Assembly: GCA_947174825.1 (NCBI GenBank) | Contig: CAMWKN010000121.1 | Span: 1-5,938, forward strand | Direction: 5' to 3' | DNA: 5,938 bases | DNA from: an uncultured Clostridium sp. | GTDB lineage: Bacteria > Bacillota_A > Clostridia > Lachnospirales > Lachnospiraceae | Part shown: piece by piece, positions 1 through 5,371 of the stretch | Position numbering within the stretch: the first letter of the stretch is position 1 | Layout of the letters: each line of letters starts with the position of its first letter | Program-made: the position numbers and the translations under genes | The notes under the pieces: generated by a model | Database searches by the model: none | What the model was told of the DNA's origin: nothing | What the model saw: only the letters and a program-made list of their open reading frames with translations

Positions 1-1
1 T

Positions 2-358
2 GATTTGGGAGACAGGCACGATGCCATCATGTCTGGCGTCAGAAAATATTTCTTGCAGAAAGCGATGGAAATATGTGTTTGTGGAGTCAATGTGGTTTTG
101 GATTGGGGATTTTGGACAAGAGCGGAGAGAGCGGAAATTACAGAGTTTTTTAATAATAGTCAAGTGTTATTTGAGTGGCATTATGTGGATATTTCTGACG
201 AAAAATTACGGGAGAATATTGCTGCTCGGAATCAGTCATTGACGCACTTGGCAGACAGTTCCGATTATTATGTGGATGATAATTTGTTGGCAAAATGTTT
301 GTCGCAATTTGAGGAGCCAGAACCGTCAGAAATAGATGTATGGCATAATATTTACTAA
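2..358 (+). CDS. P-loop ATP-binding kinase-like protein (AAA_33 / zeta-toxin-like), 3' part only
   Basis: The reading frame is open to the left edge, so the gene begins outside the window. About 118 C-terminal residues are present, and the Walker A loop expected in the first ~15 residues of this family is missing only because of the cut. The part seen has the family's Walker-B-like stretch GVNVVLDWGFWTRAER, then a lid-like helix with arginines (DEKLRENIAARN) and the closing EEPEPSEIDVW tail. From recall, this matches a group of ~150-160 residue 'AAA family ATPase' proteins common in Firmicutes and related to small-molecule kinases and zeta toxins. The phosphoryl acceptor is unknown. A TTG at 5 and an ATG at 29 are in frame, but neither has a ribosome site and both would remove the nucleotide-binding core. 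The next gene starts 69 bases downstream on the same strand with no clear terminator between, so co-transcription is possible. Confidence 0.8.
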   Translation, partial: DLGDRHDAIMSGVRKYFLQKAMEICVCGVNVVLDWGFWTRAERAEITEFFNNSQVLFEWHYVDISDEKLRENIAARNQSLTHLADSSDYYVDDNLLAKCLSQFEEPEPSEIDVWHNIY

Positions 359-427
359 AATAGAAGGGAAATGCAGACAATGTAGCGAAAGTTTTTTGAA
401 AAGCAATTAGGATAGGAGGGCATAGCG

Positions 428-1060
428 ATGGCATTTGATTACAAGAAAGAATACAAGGAATTTTATATGCCGAAAAATAAGCCAGAAATTGTTCATGTTC
501 CGGAAATGAATTTTATTGCAGTCCGAGGAGTCGGCGATCCCAATGAGGAGGGAGGCACCTACAAAGAGGCAATCGGCTTACTGTATGCGATTGCTTTTAC
601 GATTAAAATGAGTAAAAAGGGAAGCCATCAAATAGAGGGCTATTTTGACTATGTGGTTCCGCCACTGGAAGGATTCTGGTGGCAGGAGGGCATGAATGGA
701 ATTGATTATAGCAGGAAGGATGAATTTCACTGGATCTCAGTCATCCGCCTGCCTGATTTCGTGACGGAGTCAGACTTTGCATGGGCGGTAGAAGAAGCCA
801 CGAGGAAGAAGAAAACGGACTTTTCCAAGGTGGAATTTTTGACCATAGAGGAGGGATTGTGTGTACAGTGCATGCATATTGGTTCTTTTGACCAGGAGCC
901 GGAAACAGTTGCCTTGATAGATCAGTTTTTGCAGGAGAATGGATATGAGAATGATTTTTCTGCGAAGAGACTGCATCACGAAATTTATCTGTCCGATGCC
1001 AGAAGAGTTTTGCCGGAGAAGTGGAGAACGGTGATCCGACATCCGATTCGGAAGAAATAG
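428..1060 (+). CDS. GyrI-like small-molecule-binding domain protein
   Basis: A complete 210-residue protein. The start is well set by AGGAGG at 414-419, eight bases before the ATG. The whole chain looks like one GyrI-like (SOUL/effector-binding fold) domain with no DNA-binding helix-turn-helix, so it is the stand-alone type rather than an AraC- or MerR-linked one. Features I recognise are the N-terminal VPEMNFIAVRGVGDPN strand, VPPLEGFWW near residues 77-85, EGLCVQCMHIGSFDQEPET near 142-160, and the C-terminal HHEIYLSDARRVLPEKWRT near 183-201. Family knowledge: such proteins bind hydrophobic or cationic small molecules in a cleft lined by aromatic and acidic residues, and some relatives hydrolyse cyclopropane-containing genotoxins. 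The substrate here cannot be read from the sequence. It is probably cytoplasmic, with no signal peptide. It lies downstream of the P-loop kinase and is closed off by the hairpin at 1134-1182. Confidence 0.87.
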   Translation: MAFDYKKEYKEFYMPKNKPEIVHVPEMNFIAVRGVGDPNEEGGTYKEAIGLLYAIAFTIKMSKKGSHQIEGYFDYVVPPLEGFWWQEGMNGIDYSRKDEFHWISVIRLPDFVTESDFAWAVEEATRKKKTDFSKVEFLTIEEGLCVQCMHIGSFDQEPETVALIDQFLQENGYENDFSAKRLHHEIYLSDARRVLPEKWRTVIRHPIRKK

Positions 1061-1117
1061 CTGATCGCCATTCTTGTGCAGAGTATACATGTGAAAATAA
1101 TTGATACATAAAGCTGG

Positions 1118-1146
1118 TTGACAAATTAAAATTACAGCCCTATAAT
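1118..1146 (+). promoter_or_regulatory. Perfect consensus sigma-A promoter
   Basis: TTGACA at 1118-1123 and TATAAT at 1141-1146 are separated by exactly 17 bases, so both hexamers and the spacing match the housekeeping consensus. The predicted start of transcription is near 1153, giving a leader of about 57 bases before the ATG at 1210. The -10 hexamer lies inside the left arm of the terminator hairpin at 1134-1182. RNA begun here would start at the end of that arm or in the loop and could not form the hairpin, so the promoter should escape the terminator it overlaps. It probably drives the exported protein gene and perhaps the transporter after it. Confidence 0.85.
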
Positions 1147-1182
1147 AGGTTTACTGCGTAAATCTATTATAGGGCTGTTTTT
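1134..1182 (+). terminator. Long intrinsic terminator after the GyrI-like gene
   Basis: Two 20-base arms, 1134-1153 and 1159-1178, pair along their whole length with one G-U wobble around a five-base CTGCG loop. The base of the stem is ACAGCCC/GGGCTGT, and a run of T at 1178-1182 follows. This fits a factor-independent terminator for transcripts reading through the GyrI-like gene, whose stop is 74 bases upstream. The stem is longer than most intrinsic terminators and shares its left arm with the promoter at 1118-1146. Confidence 0.85.
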
Positions 1183-1209
1183 ATGTGATTTAATAGAGAG
1201 AGGTGTAGT

Positions 1210-3357
1210 ATGATGAAAAATAGGAATTATTTTCTGAAAAATCTGTTGCGTTTTATCTTATTTGTGGGAATAGGAATGGGAATTATTTTTACAGCCGGAG
1301 CCTGCCCTGACATGGTAGCTGGAAGTGGAATGGAGGATCAGCCGGTCATATCAGCTACACCGATAGCATTCTGTAGGAAGTATCCTTATGCCAATGACAG
1401 GATGGTGTATATTGCGCAGGAAGATGGAACGATAGAACAATGGAGCGTAGATGGAAATTATCAGAAAAAATTTGCGCTGCCGATAGCGCAGGATGATGAG
1501 GATTATGCAGAGAACTTACTATGGGTGGATAATGAAGAAATTATATGGTATGTCTATGATGAGGAGATAGAAGATGAGGAAACAGAAGATGAGGAAGACG
1601 AGATAGATCATCAACATGTGTATGCTGCACCAATAGAGCAAAAAGGCAGCAAAGAGGAACCAGATTTTGAAAAAGCAAGGGAGCTCTTTGTCTGTTCTGG
1701 CGATGCTCAGGAGATCAGTGGAGTTGATTCGGACCTTCTTTTTACAGCAGGTCTGGGAAGAGTTTACGCAGATGACAGGTATCTGATCTATCAGTCTGAT
1801 GAGAACGTATTATATGCCTACGATCGGGTATCGGGAGGACAGCCGATAGAAATATCTCCATCCGATGAATATGCCTATAATCCGGATTATGCTTATTTGC
1901 CATCACTGGTTACTGGAGATCGGATATTGTACCATACGGGAAGAGACGCAGGAAAAATTAATGAGAATAGCTATGGTTTCTGGTGTTATAACCTGGTCAG
2001 CAAAGAACGGCAGAATATTGATGACAGATGCCCTTCTCAGGCAGCCTATATGGCAGATCAGATCAGAGACAAGGTGTATTATCAGATTATAGAGGATCAA
2101 AGTATCTGGGAATGGGATTGTCAGAATGGAGAGCGTAGGGAATTGATTTCGGAGGAACAGTTTCAGAAGTGTTATGAGGAGAATGATCTAGCATGGGACG
2201 ATGCCTATTATGATGACAGTATGTTTGTGGAAGGGGATCGGCTCTACTTGATCAAAAATCAGAAGAATCCTCAAATTTTTTCCTATTTGCTTACAGAATC
2301 CAGCCTGTATTATGAGGAAAAGCTGACATTAGCGGTGCAAAATTCCAGATATTTTAGTCTGCCAGAAGAGAGCAAAATATATCTGGAGATTGCAGGGGGA
2401 AAGTTGTTGTTTCGCTATAGTATAGAAGAAGATGATGAAGAATATTATATCTGCATTGACTTGGAGACGGCAGAGGGAAAAACAGTGGGGGAAAAGGATG
2501 CGGAAAAAATATATTTTGGCATGCTGGGACTATGGCAGGAACCGGGTACTACCGGTAGTTGGAAACCCACAAATGTGCTGGCAGGAAACGATGCCGGCCC
2601 TAGTGCTTCCAATGCACCACAGAGTATACAGCCGAAACCGACAGGCAAAACAGATTCCATGCTACCGTCAGGATCAGAAGGGCAGAATCCATTGTCAATA
2701 GAAAATCAGCTTGCCTGTATCAGTCGTTATATAGAACGCCTGATAGAAGAAGATGAGTGGTGGGAGGAGGATGATTATCATCATTATGCCGTTACAGACT
2801 TGGATCATAACGGAAAGTTGGAATTGATTGTCACAAGCGGACAACAGGGTTCTGGTGGTTTTACATACACGGATTATTATCAGATTGCAGCAGATGGACA
2901 GAGTCTTCGCAGAATTACAGATGCTGCTGGAGAGATTGATATTTTGGATGGTTTTGGTATTGATACTGCCTATGTGGATTTGGATACGGGAGCTTATTAT
3001 TATTTAGCAGGCAATTATGTGTCGGGAGGTGCAGGAGCCAGATATTTCTGGCGTGGAGCGGTTATTTTAGAAAGCGGTATGCTGACAGCCCGAACTTTTG
3101 CCGATGGAGGATTAAAATGGAACAAGAAAAAGGATAAGGAAGTCTGGTACGCTTATAGCTACCTAAATGGGAAAACACAGAAATTGAAAGAGAAGGAATT
3201 CCAGGTGGATCAGCTTGCAGATCAGTTTTTTGCAGGAATGAAAAAAGTTCCGGCAAAGATTTCCTGGTTTCAGTGTCAGGGCAAAAAGCGGAATCAGACC
3301 CAGGAGAAAATTTTGAAGAAAGCCCGTAAATCATATCAGAAGTTTGCCCCGCAGTAA
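1210..3357 (+). CDS. Exported, probably lipid-anchored protein with propeller-like and calcium-loop domains
   Basis: A 715-residue protein of unknown function. The start is supported by AGAGAGG at 1197-1203; the ATG at 1213 is equally possible. Residues 1-31 are a basic then hydrophobic export signal ending TAGAC, with Cys32 as a possible but imperfect lipobox cysteine (Ala, not Leu, at -3). Residues ~55-442 hold repeated short beta-strand patterns such as DRMVYIAQEDGTIEQWSVDG and RYLIYQSDENVLYAYDR, as in beta-propeller (WD/PQQ/DUF5050-like) proteins. A very acidic insert lies at ~117-134. Residues ~445-497 are a Gly/Pro/Ser/Thr-rich linker. The C-terminal domain (~498-715) contains DLDHNGKLELI at 530-540, a DxDxNGxxE calcium-type loop seen in many extracellular Clostridia proteins, followed by a beta-rich segment and a lysine-rich tail. 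It should act outside the cell. A sensing, binding or scaffold role is plausible but unproven. It is probably transcribed from the promoter at 1118-1146. Confidence 0.85.
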   Translation: MMKNRNYFLKNLLRFILFVGIGMGIIFTAGACPDMVAGSGMEDQPVISATPIAFCRKYPYANDRMVYIAQEDGTIEQWSVDGNYQKKFALPIAQDDEDYAENLLWVDNEEIIWYVYDEEIEDEETEDEEDEIDHQHVYAAPIEQKGSKEEPDFEKARELFVCSGDAQEISGVDSDLLFTAGLGRVYADDRYLIYQSDENVLYAYDRVSGGQPIEISPSDEYAYNPDYAYLPSLVTGDRILYHTGRDAGKINENSYGFWCYNLVSKERQNIDDRCPSQAAYMADQIRDKVYYQIIEDQSIWEWDCQNGERRELISEEQFQKCYEENDLAWDDAYYDDSMFVEGDRLYLIKNQKNPQIFSYLLTESSLYYEEKLTLAVQNSRYFSLPEESKIYLEIAGGKLLFRYSIEEDDEEYYICIDLETAEGKTVGEKDAEKIYFGMLGLWQEPGTTGSWKPTNVLAGNDAGPSASNAPQSIQPKPTGKTDSMLPSGSEGQNPLSIENQLACISRYIERLIEEDEWWEEDDYHHYAVTDLDHNGKLELIVTSGQQGSGGFTYTDYYQIAADGQSLRRITDAAGEIDILDGFGIDTAYVDLDTGAYYYLAGNYVSGGAGARYFWRGAVILESGMLTARTFADGGLKWNKKKDKEVWYAYSYLNGKTQKLKEKEFQVDQLADQFFAGMKKVPAKISWFQCQGKKRNQTQEKILKKARKSYQKFAPQ
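1569..1596 (+). repeat. Two in-frame copies of a 13-bp direct repeat encoding acidic residues
   Basis: AGAAGATGAGGAA occurs at 1569-1581 and again at 1584-1596, a 15-base period equal to five codons. It produces the tandem acidic pattern EDEET/EDEED inside the exported protein, in a longer Asp/Glu-rich run at residues ~117-134. Repeats of this kind can gain or lose units by slippage without breaking the frame. Confidence 0.7.
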
Positions 3358-3405
3358 AAGAACATCTTCTGGCACTCTACATATGATAAATTAATTTTAT
3401 TTGTC

Positions 3406-3412
3406 AGAGGAG
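3406..3412 (+). promoter_or_regulatory. Ribosome binding site of the ZIP transporter, unusually far from the ATG
   Basis: AGAGGAG is the only good Shine-Dalgarno match before the transporter. It lies 15 bases upstream of the first ATG at 3428, longer than the usual 5-9. A TAA at 3416-3418 in the transporter frame blocks any earlier start, and the codons between (TTT, TGT, CGG) are not start codons. The later ATGs at 3461 and 3473 have no convincing site of their own. Confidence 0.5.
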
Positions 3413-3427
3413 TCATAATTTTGTCGG

Positions 3428-4264
3428 ATGCTACATAGTAAGCGGTGTGTCCGGAAATTTATGATTGGTTATATGATTGGAGTGTTTTATGCCTGGATAG
3501 GCACGATGTTTACTTTCGGAATTACCACATTCGGTGCGGCGGGTGTGTTTGTGATGAAGCGGAATATGATAGATTGGGTTCAAAGTATGTTTCTGGGATT
3601 TGCAGCGGGTGTTATGATTGCAGCTTCCATGTGGTCCCTGTTGATTCCTGGTATGGAGCAGGCGGAGCAGCTGGGGCAGATTAGTTGGCTGGTATGTTCT
3701 TTTGGTTTTCTGTTGGGGGTTATCCTGCTCTTTTTGACAGATTCCATTTTTCAACGGATTTACCAGAAACTACAGGGAAACCATCAACTTAGGAACTGCC
3801 GAAAAAGTACTTTGATGATGCTGTTTGCCATTATGATGCACAATATTCCGGAGGGCATGTCAGTGGGGATTGCTTTTGCCATGGCAGATCAGTATGCGAA
3901 TGAGCCAGGACTTCTCTCCGGTGCCATTGCCCTGACCATCGGAATTGGCATTCAGAATTATCCGGAGGGGACTGCTGTAGCGCTGCCCTTGATGCAGGAT
4001 GGCATGAGCCGGAAAAACGCTTTCCTGATCGGGAGTTTGTCAGCGGTGGTGGAACCAATTTTTGGGGTGCTGGCGGCGATTCTGTCTGGTCTGCTTGTTT
4101 CCTGGATGCCGGGGCTTTTGTCCTTTGCCTCTGGTGCCATGATTTATGTTGTGGTGCAGGAACTGATACCGGAGGCTCATCTCAGTTCTCCTGGAAAAAG
4201 CGGTACAGTGGGATTTGTGGGTGGTTTTCTGATTATGATGATTCTGGATGTGGCGTTGGGCTGA
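3428..4264 (+). CDS. ZIP family divalent metal transporter (GufA type)
   Basis: A 278-residue inner-membrane protein with about eight hydrophobic helices. It carries the ZIP signatures: HNIPEGMSVGIAFA in helix 4 (His138, Asn139, Glu142) and QNYPEGTAVALPL in helix 5 (Gln176, Asn177, Glu180), with SAVVEPIFG in helix 6 (Glu209) and QELIPEAH near residue 244. By comparison with the known bacterial ZIP metal site, these residues form the transport site for zinc or a similar divalent cation, with import as the likely direction. All core ligands are present, so it should be functional. Family length is ~250-280. The first ~11 residues (MLHSKRCVRKF) are extra relative to typical members, and the ATG at 3461 gives a more usual N-terminus, but the only good ribosome site favours 3428. 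It lies 70 bases after the exported protein gene and is convergent with the surface protein gene. Confidence 0.93.
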   Translation: MLHSKRCVRKFMIGYMIGVFYAWIGTMFTFGITTFGAAGVFVMKRNMIDWVQSMFLGFAAGVMIAASMWSLLIPGMEQAEQLGQISWLVCSFGFLLGVILLFLTDSIFQRIYQKLQGNHQLRNCRKSTLMMLFAIMMHNIPEGMSVGIAFAMADQYANEPGLLSGAIALTIGIGIQNYPEGTAVALPLMQDGMSRKNAFLIGSLSAVVEPIFGVLAAILSGLLVSWMPGLLSFASGAMIYVVVQELIPEAHLSSPGKSGTVGFVGGFLIMMILDVALG

Positions 4265-4269
4265 GAGAG

Positions 4270-4286
4270 AGGGACACTCATTCCCT
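4270..4286 (+). terminator. Weak hairpin between convergent genes
   Basis: AGGGA at 4270-4274 can pair with TCCCT at 4282-4286 around a seven-base loop, followed by TTAATTCTTCT rather than a clean T run. It lies just after the transporter stop and touches the stop of the convergent surface protein gene. The two stops are only 21 bases apart, so some terminator is expected here, but this stem is short and its strength is doubtful. Confidence 0.3.
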
Positions 4287-5200
4287 TAATTCTTCTCCCG
4301 TTTCATCATGAGATAGATACTGCCAGCCACCAGAACAATTATGATGATAACGGCGATCGTAATAGGCAGAGCTTTGTTATCCTTCCTGTCATCTTTCGCT
4401 TTTCCGTTATTATCCTGATTTGCGGTATCTTTTTGGTCTTTAGAGTCTTTTTTGTCCGAATCCAATGCAGTATCCTCTGTCTCACCGCTGGCGTTTGGAT
4501 TGTCATACTGGAATCCGCTGACATCAAAACCGATCTCCACAGTATCATTCGGAAGCGTCAGAGATAAATTTTTACATTCCTCATGCCATGCATTAAAGAC
4601 CTCTACAGTAATCAAACCAGGATCGTCAATGTCATCTTTATCATAATACACGTCATCTCCGGTTACGGTACCTTTGTCCACACCGTCGATCCGCACGCTG
4701 ATATTATCAAATTTGATCGTGTCATTCTTGGGAATATCGGTAGAAAATCCCAAGATACCAAATTCGGCATTGTCTGCACCAGCGGAAGGGGAGCCATTCA
4801 GACCAGATAATCGTACGATGTAATGACCATTTCCTTTGATGATGGTATCTTCCACTATGCCATCTACTACAACTGGTGTGCTAACATTTAGGGATGTGAG
4901 GAGCTTGTCCCAGTTTTCGCTGCTGGGACCTTTATCGGCTTCCCAGAATCTCCCCCGAAATACCCAACTGTTCTGTGCCTGAAAGAGAATATAGGCATGG
5001 TATTCCTGCCCCTCATCCAGTTTCAGTTCTGCTTTTGCAGCAGCTTTTCCCTCTTCGTTTACATCAGCGGCGGATACTGCCTGGCTGATAAGGAGAGTAG
5101 AAAATAAGGCAATGGCAAATGCAATGAGAAACATGGCTGTTTTGGTAATTATAATATTCTGGTATTTTTCTTTGTTTTGCTGTCGATTCCATTGATTCAT
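4286..5200 (-). CDS. Secreted surface protein with beta-rich (carbohydrate-binding-like) domain and C-terminal membrane anchor
   Basis: A 304-residue protein from the chosen ATG at 5200. An ATG at 5212 is in frame, but GAGG at 5207-5210 lies six bases before 5200 and 5212 has no site. Residues ~1-20 are a long polar, basic n-region. Residues ~21-44 are a hydrophobic export signal with likely cleavage near AVSA/AD. The ectodomain (~45-235) is rich in predicted strands (EYHAYILFQAQNSWVF, GNGHYIVRLSGLNG, VEIGFDVSGF) and resembles beta-sandwich, carbohydrate-binding-like modules of Clostridia surface proteins; the ligand is unknown. Residues ~236-276 form a highly charged Lys/Asp linker. A hydrophobic segment (~281-298) ends in KREKN. 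LPITI at residues 278-282 sits where a sortase LPxTG signal would be, but lacks the glycine. The protein should be extracellular and anchored by its C-terminus. It follows a histidine kinase gene on the same strand by 171 bases. Confidence 0.85.
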   Translation of the reverse strand: MNQWNRQQNKEKYQNIIITKTAMFLIAFAIALFSTLLISQAVSAADVNEEGKAAAKAELKLDEGQEYHAYILFQAQNSWVFRGRFWEADKGPSSENWDKLLTSLNVSTPVVVDGIVEDTIIKGNGHYIVRLSGLNGSPSAGADNAEFGILGFSTDIPKNDTIKFDNISVRIDGVDKGTVTGDDVYYDKDDIDDPGLITVEVFNAWHEECKNLSLTLPNDTVEIGFDVSGFQYDNPNASGETEDTALDSDKKDSKDQKDTANQDNNGKAKDDRKDNKALPITIAVIIIIVLVAGSIYLMMKREKN

Positions 5201-5206
5201 GTTTAA

Positions 5207-5210
5207 CCTC
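5207..5210 (-). promoter_or_regulatory. Ribosome binding site that sets the surface protein start at 5200
   Basis: On the minus strand GAGG is followed by TTAAAC and then the ATG at 5200, a normal six-base spacing. The site overlaps codons 1-2 of the longer reading from 5212, which argues that the longer version is not the real start. Confidence 0.65.
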
Positions 5211-5276
5211 ATTTCTGCTGACGAATGTGATTGTCAGCTTGCTTATCCATATTTGGTTTCACTTTAGTATGCAGAG

Positions 5277-5299
5277 ATCCATGAGATTTATACATGAAT
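5277..5299 (-). promoter_or_regulatory. Inverted repeat over a possible -10 box upstream of the surface protein gene
   Basis: ATCCATG at 5277-5283 and CATGAAT at 5293-5299 form inverted arms (six of seven bases match) around nine bases. The spacer holds TATAAA on the minus strand (5287-5292), about 86 bases before the surface protein start. No good -35 hexamer stands 16-18 bases upstream, so the promoter is weak or activator-dependent if real. The arrangement is what an operator over a promoter would look like, but the arms are short enough to be chance. Confidence 0.3.
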
Positions 5300-5345
5300 A
5301 ATTAGTTTTACAGAGATAATAGTTTATTTTATTAAGGCAATGGAC

Positions 5346-5366
5346 ATGATAATTTTTTTGTATCAT
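5346..5366. repeat. Short inverted repeat just downstream of the histidine kinase stop
   Basis: ATGATA at 5346-5351 and TATCAT at 5361-5366 are perfect six-base inverted arms around a nine-base T-rich spacer (A-rich on the minus strand). The site begins six bases past the kinase stop codon in the direction of kinase transcription. The stem is A/T-rich with no following T run on the minus strand, so it is a poor terminator and could equally be a protein-binding site or chance. The rest of the gap 5213-5371 is A/T-rich and holds nothing else I can name. Confidence 0.3.
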
Positions 5367-5371
5367 AAAGC

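Noticed and set aside
150..434. Antisense open frames over the kinase, GyrI-like, exported protein and transporter genes (for example 150-434, 741-1124, 3431-3754 minus)
   Set aside because: Their products have no recognisable motifs or ribosome sites and fully overlap genes with clear family signatures.
1183..1188. Start-stop element ATG-TGA in the leader of the exported protein gene, preceded by AGGG
   Set aside because: Six bases occur by chance too easily, and nothing else suggests leader translation control.
1166..1194. Possible minus-strand promoter in the right arm of the terminator (TATAAT read on the minus strand at 1166-1171)
   Set aside because: The TATAAT is forced by the symmetry of the stem, and the -35 position 17 bases away reads ATTAAA, only three of six matches to consensus.
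2548..2559. Perfect 12-bp palindrome ACTACCGGTAGT
   Set aside because: It lies inside the coding sequence for the low-complexity linker, without flanking extension or a partner site, and is most simply chance.
3382..3397. TATGAT and the palindrome AAATTAATTT before the transporter, as a promoter or metal-regulator box
   Set aside because: No -35 hexamer is found at the right distance, and the palindrome is A/T only and does not match the Zur, Fur or MntR boxes I know.
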